A DNA stretch of 64,000 bases, from contig NZ_JAETXJ010000003.1 of the NCBI RefSeq assembly GCF_022508225.1, positions 429,556 through 493,555 of the forward strand, written 5' to 3'. This document shows, piece after piece, positions 1-8,687 of this stretch. The translations under genes and the position numbers were made by a program. Numbering within the stretch: the first letter of the stretch is position 1; the number at the start of each line of letters is the position of its first letter. The notes beneath the pieces were generated by a model, which did not search any database, was not told the origin of the DNA, and saw only the letters and a list, made by a program, of their open reading frames with translations. This DNA comes from Desulfovibrio sp. UIB00 (GTDB lineage: Bacteria; Desulfobacterota; Desulfovibrionia; Desulfovibrionales; Desulfovibrionaceae).

Positions 1-1
1 G

Positions 2-868
2 CGCGGCGCAAGCAAGGGTGAAGGGCTGGGCAACCAGTTTTTGGGCAACATTCGCGAATGCGCGGCCATTGTGCATGTGGTGCGCTGCTTTGAGGATGAA
101 AATATCACCCACGTGGACGGCGGCGTTGATCCCCTGCGCGATGTGGACACCATTGAAACCGAACTGCTGCTGGCCGACCTGCAAAGCGTTGAAAAACGCC
201 TGGACAAGCTGCAAAAGCTTGCCAAGTTTGACAAAAACGCCAAGGCGTCTGCAGAAATCATGCAGACCCTGCTGGCTCAGCTTAACGACGGCAAGCCCGC
301 GCGGGGATTTGACCTGCCTGATAACGAAAGCTTCCTGACCACATGGCGCGAACTTGGCCTGCTCACGGCCAAGCCCGTTATTTATTGCGCCAATGTGGAT
401 GAAGCCGCCGTTGCCGAAGGCAATGAATTTTCCGCAAAGCTTGAAGCCTTTGCCAAGGAACGCCAGTCGGGCTTTGCGCGCATTTGCGCCAAGCTTGAGG
501 AAGAACTGCAAGGCCTGCCCGATGAGGAACAGGCGGAACTGCTCTCCTCCTACGGCATTGATGAAAGCGGCCTTGTGCGCATCATCCACACCGGCTACGC
601 TACCCTTGGCCTGTACAGCTACTTTACAGCCGGGCCGGACGAAGTCCGCGCCTGGACCATCCACAAGGGCTGGAAGGCCCCGCAGGCCGCTGGCGTTATC
701 CATACCGACTTTGAACGGGGCTTTATCCGGGCCGAAGTTATTTCCTACGCCGACTACATGAGCCACGAAAGCGAAGCCGCTTGCCGCGCCGACGGAGTCT
801 TGCGCGTGGAAGGCAAGGAATACGTGGTTAACGACGGCGATGTCATGCACTTCCTGTTTAACGTGTAG
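2..868 (+). CDS. ychF: Redox-regulated ATPase/GTPase YchF, C-terminal part (5' end outside window)
   Basis: The open frame enters from the left edge, so only the last 288 residues are visible and the G1-G3 nucleotide motifs are missing. The visible part starts with [19 protein letters not shown], the conserved segment after the G3 region. It continues through the helical insert and ends in the TGS-like domain with the family's usual terminus [11 protein letters not shown]. YchF is an Obg-type cytosolic P-loop NTPase that binds ribosomes and prefers ATP; this is family knowledge. The TAG stop at 866-868 shares its last base with a MITE-like element starting at 868. Recognition is secure. Confidence 0.95.
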   Translation, partial: RGASKGEGLGNQFLGNIRECAAIVHVVRCFEDENITHVDGGVDPLRDVDTIETELLLADLQSVEKRLDKLQKLAKFDKNAKASAEIMQTLLAQLNDGKPARGFDLPDNESFLTTWRELGLLTAKPVIYCANVDEAAVAEGNEFSAKLEAFAKERQSGFARICAKLEEELQGLPDEEQAELLSSYGIDESGLVRIIHTGYATLGLYSYFTAGPDEVRAWTIHKGWKAPQAAGVIHTDFERGFIRAEVISYADYMSHESEAACRADGVLRVEGKEYVVNDGDVMHFLFNV

Positions 869-1062
869 GGGCTGTTTCTAAATAATTCTTTTGGCCGATC
901 ACTGCGTCATCCAGCATTTTTTACTCCAGTCATGGACAGAAAGCGCTGCTGTCTTTATCCGTAGCTTCCTTCGTCGCAACGGCAAAAGCGAGTCCACTCC
1001 TGTCGTAAAAAACACTGTTTTCCTTGTCCTCGGCGCAAAATCTTTTATTTAGAAACAGCCCC
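868..1062. mobile_element. MITE-like element, 195 bp, with IS630-type TA flanks
   Basis: The segment begins GGGGCTGTTTCTAAATAA and ends with the exact reverse complement TTATTTAGAAACAGCCCC. Both sides are flanked by the dinucleotide TA (866-867 and 1063-1064), as expected for IS630/Tc1-mariner-type insertion. The inner sequences are also imperfectly palindromic: TTTTGGCC.../...GCGCAAAA, then CATTTTTTAC near 917 against GTAAAAAACAC near 1003. No transposase frame is present. The left end supplies the G of the ychF stop codon. Naming the parent family rests only on the TA flanks and the terminal repeats. Confidence 0.7.
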
Positions 1063-1064
1063 TA

Positions 1065-1106
1065 GAGCAGATTAACTTTGAAATACTTCTCATTTCAAAG
1101 TGCTCA
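1065..1106. repeat. Inverted repeat beside the MITE-like element
   Basis: The arms are GAGCA...CTTTGAAAT and ATTTCAAAG-TGCTC around a short AT-rich loop. No T-run follows, so it is not an obvious terminator. It may be the remainder of the original ychF 3' region. Confidence 0.4.
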
Positions 1107-1118
1107 TTATATAAGGCC

Positions 1119-1153
1119 AAAAGGCTCTGTTCCTGTGGAACAGAGCCTTTTTT
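1119..1153. terminator. Bidirectional Rho-independent terminator between ychF and ugd
   Basis: A 13-bp stem (AAGGCTCTGTTCC / GGAACAGAGCCTT, 1121-1133 with 1137-1149) closes a 3-nt loop. Six T residues follow on the plus strand and T residues also follow on the minus strand. It can end both ychF and the converging ugd transcript. Confidence 0.85.
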
Positions 1154-1159
1154 ATGACA

Positions 1160-1193
1160 ACAGCCGCCCGGAGCTGACGCTCCGGGCGGCTGT
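1160..1193 (-). terminator. Second GC-rich hairpin downstream of ugd
   Basis: The arms ACAGCCGCCCGGAGC and GCTCCGGGCGGCTGT form a very stable stem just past the ugd stop. No long T-run adjoins it. It probably works together with the hairpin at 1119-1153. Confidence 0.6.
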
Positions 1194-1219
1194 ATTGTCT
1201 CATGGTCTGGGGGCTGTTC

Positions 1220-2554
1220 CTAGTTGGCGCGGCGGCCAATGCAGAAGTACGCAAACCCACGCTGCGCCATGAAGTTGGGCGAGTACAGGTTGCGGCCGTC
1301 AAACAACAGGGGGGCGGTCAGCAGGCCCTTGATCTTGTCGAAATCGGGGTTGCGGAACTGGTTCCACTCCGTAACCACCAGCAGGCCCTGAGCGCCTTCG
1401 CATGCGCCGTACTGGCTGTCCACAATTTCAACCAGCTTATTATCTTTGAAGATTTCGCGGGCATTATCGGCGGCAACCGGGTCAAAGGCGCGAACCTTCA
1501 TGCCGGCGGCGGTAAGCTCGTTGACAATACTGATTGCAGCGGCTTCGCGCATGTCATCGGTATTGGCCTTGAAAGCCAGCCCCCACAGCGCAAGGGTTTT
1601 GCCCTTCACGCCGCCCTGCGGAGCAAAATATTCCATGATGCGGCCAGCCATGTGCTTTTTCTGCCGGGCGTTGACGTCTTCCACAGCGTTGAGCAGCTTG
1701 GGTTCCACGCCAGCCTTTTCAGCGGTGTGGATGAGCGCCTTTACGTCCTTGGGGAAGCACGAACCGCCGTACCCCACGCCGGGGTAGATGAACTGGTAGC
1801 CAATGCGGGTGTCGGAGCCGATGCCGGTGCGCACGTCGCGCACGTCCGCGCCCACTTTTTCGCAAATGGTGGCGATTTCGTTGATAAAGGAAATCTTGGT
1901 GGCAAGCATGCAGTTGGCCGCGTACTTGGTCATTTCTGCGCTGCGCACGCCCATGACGATGATCTTGTCGCGGGTGCGGGCAAAGGGCGAATACAGTTCG
2001 CGCATCAGCGAAGCAGCACGGTCGGAATCCGTACCAAGCACAACGCGGTCGGGCTTCATGAAGTCGGAGATGGCGTCGCCTTCCTTGAGGAACTCAGGGT
2101 TGGAAACCACGTCCACCTTGTAGGACACGCCGCGCGCGGCAAGCTCTTTTTCCACGAGCGCGCGCACTTCGTCAGCGGTACCCACGGGAACCGTGGATTT
2201 GTCCACAACCACGAGGTCGTTCTGCATGTGGCGGCCAATTTCGCCAGCCACCTGACGCACATAGCTCAGATCGCACGAGCCGTCGGGCTGGGGCGGGGTG
2301 CCAACGCAGATAAAGGCGCAGTCGGCATCCGCAATGCCATCTTCAAGACGGGTAGTAAACTTGAGGCGGCCATCAGTACGGCTGTGGCGAACCATGGGTT
2401 CAAGACCGGGTTCAAAAATATGCACGGAACCGGCATTGAGCTTTTCCACCACAGCCGGGTTAACATCCACGCAGGTCACGGTATTACCCATTTCAGCAAA
2501 GCACGCGGCGCTGACCAAGCCAACATAGCCGGTCCCGATAATGCACAACTTCAT
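1220..2554 (-). CDS. ugd: UDP-glucose 6-dehydrogenase
   Basis: This 444-aa cytosolic enzyme oxidises UDP-glucose to UDP-glucuronate with two NAD+, feeding polysaccharide or capsule synthesis. The N-terminus MKLCIIGTGYVG holds the Rossmann GxGxxG. The catalytic cysteine lies in GGSCFPKD near residue 260, and a C-terminal UDP-binding domain follows (LWGLAFKANTDDMREA). Length fits the bacterial family. The start at 2554 has a GGAGA ribosome site. It diverges from acpS with a 164-bp gap and stands alone, followed by two hairpins. No capsule cluster adjoins it. Confidence 0.95.
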   Translation of the reverse strand: MKLCIIGTGYVGLVSAACFAEMGNTVTCVDVNPAVVEKLNAGSVHIFEPGLEPMVRHSRTDGRLKFTTRLEDGIADADCAFICVGTPPQPDGSCDLSYVRQVAGEIGRHMQNDLVVVDKSTVPVGTADEVRALVEKELAARGVSYKVDVVSNPEFLKEGDAISDFMKPDRVVLGTDSDRAASLMRELYSPFARTRDKIIVMGVRSAEMTKYAANCMLATKISFINEIATICEKVGADVRDVRTGIGSDTRIGYQFIYPGVGYGGSCFPKDVKALIHTAEKAGVEPKLLNAVEDVNARQKKHMAGRIMEYFAPQGGVKGKTLALWGLAFKANTDDMREAAAISIVNELTAAGMKVRAFDPVAADNAREIFKDNKLVEIVDSQYGACEGAQGLLVVTEWNQFRNPDFDKIKGLLTAPLLFDGRNLYSPNFMAQRGFAYFCIGRRAN

Positions 2555-2590
2555 ACAAAATTTCTCCGTACGTTCCCACAGCCAGCGCGC

Positions 2591-2620
2591 TTGACGTTAC
2601 AGCGGGGAACGGGTCAGAAT
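2591..2620 (+). promoter_or_regulatory. Possible sigma70 promoter of the acpS operon
   Basis: TTGACG at 2591-2596 and CAGAAT at 2615-2620 are separated by 18 bp. The -35 box is good and the -10 weak. The predicted leader is roughly 90 nt and would contain the dyad at 2679-2703. Confidence 0.35.
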
Positions 2621-2678
2621 AGTTTAGGTTGAAAGGCAACCAATACGCTAATTTTTTTTAATGGGCAACAGCCCTATT

Positions 2679-2703
2679 TGCAGTACATTTTGCCCGTACT
2701 GCA
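2679..2703. promoter_or_regulatory. Perfect dyad in the acpS leader
   Basis: TGCAGTAC and GTACTGCA, eight-base perfect inverted arms separated by 9 bp, end 15 bp before the acpS ATG. This could be a repressor operator or an mRNA hairpin beside the ribosome site GGTGGA. No regulator can be named. Confidence 0.5.
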
Positions 2704-2718
2704 TATGGTGGATAACTG

Positions 2719-3090
2719 ATGATCATAGGCATTGGGACAGACATTACGGAACTGGCACGTATCAAGGCAAGTTACGACAGGTTTGGGGAGCGCTTTTTGC
2801 AAAAGATCCTTACCCCAGATGAGCTGAAACTCATGCCGGAAAGCCCCATTGCCTACATTTCCGGTCGGTTTGCCGCCAAAGAGGCAGCGGTCAAGGCGCT
2901 CGGCACTGGCTTTAACGAGGGAATTGGCCCTCACCATATTGAGGTGCTGCGCGGCCCTGCGGGGCAACCCCAACTCCATTTGCACGGCCCTGCACTTGTG
3001 CGGGCTGAAGCTCTGGGCATGCGCGCCGCCCACATTTCCATAAGTCATGACCGCAACGCCGCCGTGGCGGTTGTGGTGCTGGAGGGATAA
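2719..3090 (+). CDS. acpS: Holo-[acyl-carrier-protein] synthase
   Basis: This 123-aa enzyme transfers 4'-phosphopantetheine from CoA to apo-ACP, activating ACP for fatty acid synthesis. The family motif GIGTDI (Asp8, Mg2+ binding) is at the N-terminus, and the second motif RFAAKEAAVKALGTG follows near residue 55. Length is typical of the AcpS group. It is the first gene of a compact operon; the next start lies 1 bp after its stop. Confidence 0.95.
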   Translation: MIIGIGTDITELARIKASYDRFGERFLQKILTPDELKLMPESPIAYISGRFAAKEAAVKALGTGFNEGIGPHHIEVLRGPAGQPQLHLHGPALVRAEALGMRAAHISISHDRNAAVAVVVLEG

Positions 3091-3091
3091 C

Positions 3092-4759
3092 ATGCCCACC
3101 TCATTTGACGATCTGCTCCCTCCCCTTCCCCTGCCTGCTGAAATGCGCCAATGGGATGCGGAAGCCATAGCCCTTGGCCTGCCCGAAGAACTGCTGATGG
3201 AAAATGCCGCCAGAGCGGCCTTTGACGTTCTGCGTGAATACCAGCCACGTCTGGCGGGTCTGCGCGTCTGGCTGCTTATGGGCAGCGGCAACAACGGCGG
3301 CGATGCCGCATGCCTTGCGCGGCATTTACTGGACGTGGGCGCGGAACCGCTGGTGCTGCACACGCGGCCCCTTGCCTCCTGCAAGGGAGCCTGCGGTAAA
3401 CATGTGCGCATTGCCAGAGCCGCAGGCGTTGCCTTTGAACGCTGCCGCCCGGCGGTCTTCCGAAGAGCGGAGCTCCCCCATATTTTTGTGGACGGCCTGC
3501 TGGGTACAGGCTTCAGTGGTCAACTGCGACCAGATGCGCTGGAGCTTGTGCGCTCGGTCAATACGCTGCAAAACCGTGCCTTTGTGCTGGCGCTCGACAT
3601 TCCCTCGGGGCTTGACGGACGCACCGGGCAGCCCATGCCGGAGGCTGTGCGCGCCACAGCCACAGTCAGCTTTGCGGCTGCCAAGCCGGGGCTGGCCTTG
3701 CCCGAGGCGCGCCCCTGGACGGGCGCACTGCACGTGCGCAGCATTGGCATTCCCCTTGCCGCCCGGCGCAAGGCCCCCTGCTCTTTTTACGTGGCTGACG
3801 GGCATTGCCTCGCCCCACTTGCGGCGATTCAGCCCGGTGGCTTCAAAAACTCCTACGGGCATGTGCTGGTGATTGGTGGCGCGCCCGGTCTTGGCGGAGC
3901 AGCGCATCTTGCCGCCCGTGCGGCCCTGCGCGCAGGCGCAGGCCTTGTAACCGCCGCCGCGCCCGGTGCTGGCATTGCGGATATCAAGAACGGCTGGCCC
4001 GAAATAATGACCCTGCCGCTGGGCGAGAGCGAACGCCAGTGGCCCGCCAGCCTGCCGCAAAACTTTTTGGAACTGGCCCAACGCTGCGCCGCCCTTGTGG
4101 TCGGCCCCGGCATGGGCCGGGGGCAGGACGCTGCGGCCTTTGTTGGATCTCTTTTGGCACTGGACCACAGACCGCCAACAGTATTTGACGCCGATGCCCT
4201 GATGCTGCTGGCCGGGCGGCAAGACCTGCTCGAGCACATAACCGCAGATGATATTCTGACGCCCCACCCCGGCGAAGCGGCAACCCTGCTCGGCTGTTCC
4301 GCAGCGGATGTTCAGGCCGACCGGCAAGGCGCGCTTGAGCGCCTGCGCGGCCTCTGCCGTGGCGTGATTATTCTTAAAGGAGCGGCAAGCCTCATAGGGC
4401 AGGCTGACGCCCCAACCCTGCTCTGCCCCTACGATGTGCCGCAGCTTGCGGTGGGCGGCTCCGGCGATGTGCTGGCGGGCTGCGCTGGCGGGCTGCTTGC
4501 CAGAATGTTGCCAGGTATGCAGACCGCAATAGAGCAAGCGCAAGTACACAACAATACCGCAAATCAGCCCTTAACCCCATCCCACATGCTGGCCGGGCAG
4601 GCAGCGGCCCTGCACGCCCTCGCGGGCAAAAACCTTGCCGAACAATGGCCCCTCAGGGGCAATACGCCTTCGGCAGTGGCGGATGCATTGCCGCAAACCC
4701 TCTCTGCCTGCATGGCAGCCTGCGAATCAAAGGACGACATTCTGCCATGGCCCAGATAA
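3092..4759 (+). CDS. nnr: Bifunctional NAD(P)H-hydrate epimerase / ADP-dependent dehydratase
   Basis: This 555-aa protein repairs damaged NADHX/NADPHX. The N-terminal YjeF epimerase domain (about residues 15-225) has the nucleotide loop MGSGNNGGD and DGLLGTG. The C-terminal ribokinase-like dehydratase domain (about 250-530) ends in the diagnostic AVGGSGDVLAGC. The ATG at 3092 directly follows the acpS stop; an in-frame start 45 bp upstream would lie inside acpS and is rejected. Its 3' end overlaps tsaE by 13 bp, indicating translational coupling. Confidence 0.93.
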   Translation: MPTSFDDLLPPLPLPAEMRQWDAEAIALGLPEELLMENAARAAFDVLREYQPRLAGLRVWLLMGSGNNGGDAACLARHLLDVGAEPLVLHTRPLASCKGACGKHVRIARAAGVAFERCRPAVFRRAELPHIFVDGLLGTGFSGQLRPDALELVRSVNTLQNRAFVLALDIPSGLDGRTGQPMPEAVRATATVSFAAAKPGLALPEARPWTGALHVRSIGIPLAARRKAPCSFYVADGHCLAPLAAIQPGGFKNSYGHVLVIGGAPGLGGAAHLAARAALRAGAGLVTAAAPGAGIADIKNGWPEIMTLPLGESERQWPASLPQNFLELAQRCAALVVGPGMGRGQDAAAFVGSLLALDHRPPTVFDADALMLLAGRQDLLEHITADDILTPHPGEAATLLGCSAADVQADRQGALERLRGLCRGVIILKGAASLIGQADAPTLLCPYDVPQLAVGGSGDVLAGCAGGLLARMLPGMQTAIEQAQVHNNTANQPLTPSHMLAGQAAALHALAGKNLAEQWPLRGNTPSAVADALPQTLSACMAACESKDDILPWPR

Positions 4760-5238
4760 TCCTGCGCAATCTTTCTGATACCGACCGCCTTGGACACATG
4801 CTTGCCGAGGCTGTCGCCACCTGCGGCATTGCGGCATTGTTGCTGCGCGGCCCGCTTGGCAGCGGCAAAACCACGCTCACACGCGCCCTTGTGGAAGCCA
4901 TGCCCGGCGGGGATCAGGCCGAGGTGGGCAGCCCCTCGTTCACGCTCTGCAACTACTACCCCACCAAGCCGCCTATTATACACAGCGATCTGTACCGCAG
5001 CCCCGGCAGCCTGCCCGATGAAATTGCCGAAGGTCTGGACGATCCGCAAATCCTGTCTGTGCTGGAATGGTCGGAATACCTGCCCGAGGCGGAAATGCCG
5101 CAAGATTATCTGGACATCTCGTTGCAACCGTGCGAAGAAGGTCGCCTACTGACGCTGCAAGCTCATGGCCCTATTGCTGCTGAGCTTTTGCGCCACCTGC
5201 GCCGAAATTGGCCTGTGGACAGTCCTGACCACGGGTAA
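4747..5238 (+). CDS. tsaE: tRNA threonylcarbamoyladenosine biosynthesis ATPase TsaE
   Basis: This 163-aa protein is the ATPase of the TsaBDE complex that makes t6A37 in ANN-decoding tRNAs. The Walker A loop is GPLGSGKTTL (about residues 36-45). The family signature SPSFTLCNYY and the HSDLYR segment follow. The ATG at 4747 (MAQIIL) fits the family N-terminus; an in-frame earlier start would reach far into nnr. It overlaps the nnr end by 13 bp, and lysC follows after 49 bp. Confidence 0.93.
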   Translation: MAQIILRNLSDTDRLGHMLAEAVATCGIAALLLRGPLGSGKTTLTRALVEAMPGGDQAEVGSPSFTLCNYYPTKPPIIHSDLYRSPGSLPDEIAEGLDDPQILSVLEWSEYLPEAEMPQDYLDISLQPCEEGRLLTLQAHGPIAAELLRHLRRNWPVDSPDHG

Positions 5239-5287
5239 CCAGTTCCGGGGTGGGCTGACCTGTTGTACCCATCAAGGATTGAGGACA

Positions 5288-6523
5288 ATGGATACAGGCA
5301 TGAAAATTTTGGTCCAGAAATTTGGCGGCACTTCCGTTGCCAAGCTGGAGTGCATGAAGCAGGTACGCGAGAAAGTGCTGGGAGGCCTTGCCAAGGGGTA
5401 TAAGGTCATTGCGGTGCTTTCGGCGCGGGCTGGCGACACCAACAAGCTGCTTGCCCTTGCTGATGAATGGTCTTCCACGCCTGACCGCGCGGAAGTTGAT
5501 TCTCTCGTTTCCACTGGCGAACAGGTTTCCATCAGCCTGTTCACCATGCTGCTCAAAGATGCGGGCATTCGCGCCCGCTCGCTGCTCGGCTGGCAGATTC
5601 CCATCACCACGGACAACGATTTTGGACGTGCGCGCATTCGCTCCATCGACAGCAATTCCCTGCGCAAATACCTCAACGACTACGATGTGCTTGTGGTCGC
5701 CGGGTTCCAGGGTTGCACCGAAGATGGCCGCATCACCACGCTCGGGCGCGGCGGTTCGGACACCTCGGCGGTGGCGCTGGCCGCCTCCCTCGGCTCTGTG
5801 GAATGCGACATTTACACCGACGTTGACGGCGTTTACACCACCGACCCCAACATTTGCTCCACGGCCCGTAAAATGGACCGCGTCGCCTATGAGGAAATGC
5901 TTGAAATGGCAAGCATGGGGGCCAAGGTGCTGCATATCCGCTCGGTAGAATTTGCCAAAAAATATAAGGTTCCCGTGCGCGTGCGCTCTACGTTCAGCGA
6001 TGATCCAGGCACGCTTGTCACTCAGGAGGACTCCACCATGGAAGCCGTACTCGTTTCCGGCATTGCATATGACAAAGATCAGGCCCGCGTGACCCTGCGC
6101 GACCTTCCCGACGTGCCCGGTACGGCTGCGGCGGTGTTTGGCCCTCTCTCCGAAAAGGGCATTCTGGTCGACATGATCGTGCAGAACACCAGCCAGGACG
6201 GCCACACCGACATGACCTTCACCATCTCGCGCAAGGATCTCAAGCAGACCTTGCAGATGATGGAAGAAGTGGCCCAGAAGACCGGCGCGCGCGAAGTGCT
6301 GCACGATGTGAGCGTTGCCAAGGTTTCCGCCATCGGCGTGGGCATGCGCAACCATTCCGGAGTTGCCGCGCGGGCATTTGCCGCGCTGACTCAGGAAGGC
6401 ATCAATATCCTCATGATCAGCACCTCTGAAATCAAGATCACCATCCTGATTCAGGAAAAGTACGTTGAGCTTGCCGTGCGTATTCTGCACGACACCTTCG
6501 GGCTGGACTGGGATCTGGGCTAA
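5288..6523 (+). CDS. lysC: Aspartate kinase
   Basis: This 411-aa enzyme phosphorylates aspartate, the first step toward lysine, threonine and methionine. The kinase core begins QKFGGTS (from residue 10) and contains TLGRGGSDTSAVALA. Two ACT domains fill the last 140 residues or so and are the expected site of lysine/threonine feedback. An internal Met near the kinase-ACT junction could give a separate beta chain, as in some aspartokinases; this is inference. The start at 5288 follows GAGGACA; an alternative ATG lies 12 bp downstream. A strong terminator follows, closing the acpS operon. Confidence 0.95.
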   Translation: MDTGMKILVQKFGGTSVAKLECMKQVREKVLGGLAKGYKVIAVLSARAGDTNKLLALADEWSSTPDRAEVDSLVSTGEQVSISLFTMLLKDAGIRARSLLGWQIPITTDNDFGRARIRSIDSNSLRKYLNDYDVLVVAGFQGCTEDGRITTLGRGGSDTSAVALAASLGSVECDIYTDVDGVYTTDPNICSTARKMDRVAYEEMLEMASMGAKVLHIRSVEFAKKYKVPVRVRSTFSDDPGTLVTQEDSTMEAVLVSGIAYDKDQARVTLRDLPDVPGTAAAVFGPLSEKGILVDMIVQNTSQDGHTDMTFTISRKDLKQTLQMMEEVAQKTGAREVLHDVSVAKVSAIGVGMRNHSGVAARAFAALTQEGINILMISTSEIKITILIQEKYVELAVRILHDTFGLDWDLG

Positions 6524-6556
6524 ACGCCCGCAGACAAGTTTGCTGACATATTGAAC

Positions 6557-6590
6557 AAAAAAACTCCCCGCTTCGGGGAGTTTTTTTGTT
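6557..6590 (+). terminator. Rho-independent terminator after lysC
   Basis: The stem ACTCCCCG / CGGGGAGT is flanked by an A-run and a T7 run, so it can also stop minus-strand transcription from the phosphatase gene. Confidence 0.9.
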
Positions 6591-6630
6591 ATCGTTTATT
6601 ATCCAAGGCCGATGCCGACCATGGCAACAA

Positions 6631-7275
6631 TCAGGTAAGGAGCAGTTGCCGCAGCGCGGGAACATCCTCACACAACTTGTCCGCCCCGGCTTCTTCAAGC
6701 TCGCCGCGCGAGCCGTATCCATAGAGTACGCCCACGCCGTCCATACCTACGGCATGCGCCCCCAGGATGTCATATTTTCGGTCGCCCACCATCAGGCATT
6801 GCGCCATATCCGCAACACCGCACAGGCCGCAGGCATGCCGCAGCACGGACGTTTTGCTGTTGCGCGGGCCGGTCAGCTCCGCGCCCGCCACATGGTCAAA
6901 CAGGCCGGCAATGCCAAAATGCTCCAGAATACGCTGGGCAAAGGGTTCCGGCTTTGACGTTGCCAGCGAAAGCACCCGGCCCTCGCGCCGCAGATCGGCC
7001 AGCATGTCTGCCACGCCGTCGTAAAGCGCATTTTCAAATATGCCCGTGACTGAATAATATTCACGGTATTTCTGCACGGCCAGTTCAGCCTTGGCTGTGT
7101 CGCCCCCAAACAGCTTGCCGAACGAATCCTTCAGCGGGGGGCCGATAAAATACAGCAGTTCATCGTCAGCCCGGGCAACATCAAAATACTTCAGGGCATG
7201 CTGCACAGAGCGGATGATACCGATCTTGGAGTCTGTCACCGTGCCGTCAAGATCAAAAAAAAGGTATTGCTTCAC
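6631..7275 (-). CDS. HAD-family phosphatase, phosphoglycolate phosphatase-like
   Basis: This 214-aa HAD-IA hydrolase has motif I DLDGTVTDS near the N-terminus (nucleophile in FFDLDG), motif II LATSKPE and motif IV VGDRKYD. It resembles Gph/PpaX-type phosphatases; the substrate cannot be set from sequence. Translation appears to begin with GTG at 7275 (MKQYLFFDLDG), with AAGGA about 11 nt upstream. It lies 36 bp downstream of the deacetylase gene on the same strand and may be co-transcribed with it. Confidence 0.85.
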   Translation of the reverse strand: MKQYLFFDLDGTVTDSKIGIIRSVQHALKYFDVARADDELLYFIGPPLKDSFGKLFGGDTAKAELAVQKYREYYSVTGIFENALYDGVADMLADLRREGRVLSLATSKPEPFAQRILEHFGIAGLFDHVAGAELTGPRNSKTSVLRHACGLCGVADMAQCLMVGDRKYDILGAHAVGMDGVGVLYGYGSRGELEEAGADKLCEDVPALRQLLLT

Positions 7276-7311
7276 GAAGGGGATTCCTTGCTTCGGGTTT
7301 CAGACGAAGGA

Positions 7312-8349
7312 CTACTCGCCGTTAAAGGGCGTATGCCGCCCGGTGCCGTCAACACCAAACTTGCTGTCCAGCGCCTTGTTGTCGCCCGGCGAGGTAAAGT
7401 AGCCGTTCATGGTGCGTTGCGGGACGCCCATGCCAAGCAGGGTACTCACAGAAACGAAATTGTAGCCTCTGCGGCGCAGTTCCGCCACAGTCTCGCGCAA
7501 CAATTGCGCCGAGCCCTTGGGCACGAGATTGGCGTGGAACAGCAAAATGGAGCCCGGTTTGGCCTGCGAGGCAACCAGATGGGCCTCGCGCCGCGCATGT
7601 TCGATATTGGTATTGTCTGCGCCGGATTCCGCCACCACATCCCACTGCACAACCTGCATGCCCAGCTTTGCCAGCGCCTGCAAAGACTCGTCGCTGCAAC
7701 GCCCGTAGGGCAAACGAAACAGTGTGGGTACAGGCTGAATGACCGGTTCCGGGCGACCCTGCGCCCTGGCATCGCGCAAGGCCTCCTCGCGCAGCAGCTC
7801 ATACTGCGCCTGCGTCCACAAAACCTGGGCGCGCAGGCCTGCCGGAGAAAGCAGGGCAAAATTGCCGTGCGACCACGCATGGTTGGCTATTTCAAACTGC
7901 GGCTCGGTCATAATTTGCAGCACACGTCGGGAATGGGTACGCATCCACTTGCCGCCCATAAAGAGCGTGGCCGGGATATGCTCGGCCCGCAAAAAGCCCA
8001 GAATATCCATATCGCAGCCGGTGGTGACGGTGTCCAGCTCGCAAAGATCAAAGGTAAGGGCAACCACCTTGTCCCCGCCTGCCAGCGCTACCCGCCGGAT
8101 GGTACCCACCGCATCGGGCCCGAGCGGAGGAAGCACCACGGCAGGCTCGCGTTTGACGGGCGGGGTTGCATCGTTGCGCAAAGCCTTGCGGGCATCCTGC
8201 GCATCGGGCGCCCATGAGGGGGACGAAGCAGCAGACACCGCATCAGCCGCAACAGAGGCAGTGCATATGCCCGCAAAAAAAAAGATAACGCCTGCCGAAA
8301 GAGCAACAATAAGCCGCAACCGCAAAACCGGGCTGACTGAGCTGAACAT
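7312..8349 (-). CDS. Exported polysaccharide deacetylase (NodB domain)
   Basis: This 345-aa protein has a hydrophobic N-terminal segment (about residues 10-35) that acts as signal peptide or anchor. The NodB domain carries VVALTFDLCE, the zinc site NHAWSH and RLPYGR. The usual TFDDGP is TFDLCE here: the catalytic Asp is kept, but the second, metal-binding Asp is Leu. This TFDLCE form occurs in other proteobacterial homologues. It probably acts on peptidoglycan or an exopolysaccharide in the periplasm. Substrate unknown. Confidence 0.85.
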   Translation of the reverse strand: MFSSVSPVLRLRLIVALSAGVIFFFAGICTASVAADAVSAASSPSWAPDAQDARKALRNDATPPVKREPAVVLPPLGPDAVGTIRRVALAGGDKVVALTFDLCELDTVTTGCDMDILGFLRAEHIPATLFMGGKWMRTHSRRVLQIMTEPQFEIANHAWSHGNFALLSPAGLRAQVLWTQAQYELLREEALRDARAQGRPEPVIQPVPTLFRLPYGRCSDESLQALAKLGMQVVQWDVVAESGADNTNIEHARREAHLVASQAKPGSILLFHANLVPKGSAQLLRETVAELRRRGYNFVSVSTLLGMGVPQRTMNGYFTSPGDNKALDSKFGVDGTGRHTPFNGE

Positions 8350-8687
8350 AGAGGGAAACTCCTGCGCCGCGCTACGGCGTCAAACAGCAACTTTTGGGAA
8401 CAATAGCCCACGGATTAGTGCGTTGTACACACAGTGAAGCCTTTTTCTGCCAAGCAGGTCTATATCCTTTACACAATCGGCGTACAAGCGTGGGGAGTGG
8501 CATCTATACCCACCTGTAATCACAAGAATTAATTCCCCAGCAAATTGCGTGTTGAATTTATTTTTCAAATATCGCATAATTTCAAAATCTATTTGCGGCG
8601 GCGTGTTGGCCTTACGTGGGCATTACTGCGGGGTTTGCTATCTGCGAAGATCAAGGCAAAAACTTATATCCAGGCGATCAAGACCAC
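8350..8687. other. Intergenic region between deacetylase and HD-GYP genes
   Basis: This divergent 338-bp region holds the HD-GYP promoter candidate at 8552-8580. No RNA gene or convincing short protein was seen. Confidence 0.5.
8552..8580 (+). promoter_or_regulatory. Sigma70-type promoter of the HD-GYP gene
   Basis: TTGAAT (8552-8557) and CATAAT (8575-8580) are separated by exactly 17 bp. Transcription would start near 8587, leaving a leader of about 100 nt. Confidence 0.55.

Noticed and set aside
1208..1223. GGGGGCTGTTCCTAG near the ugd stop, resembling the MITE end
   Set aside because: It differs at several positions, lacks a partner repeat, and is explained as the end of the ugd coding sequence.
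1202..2632. 476-codon open frame on the plus strand
   Set aside because: It lies antisense to ugd, whose domains and catalytic motif are unambiguous; the frame has no recognisable domain.
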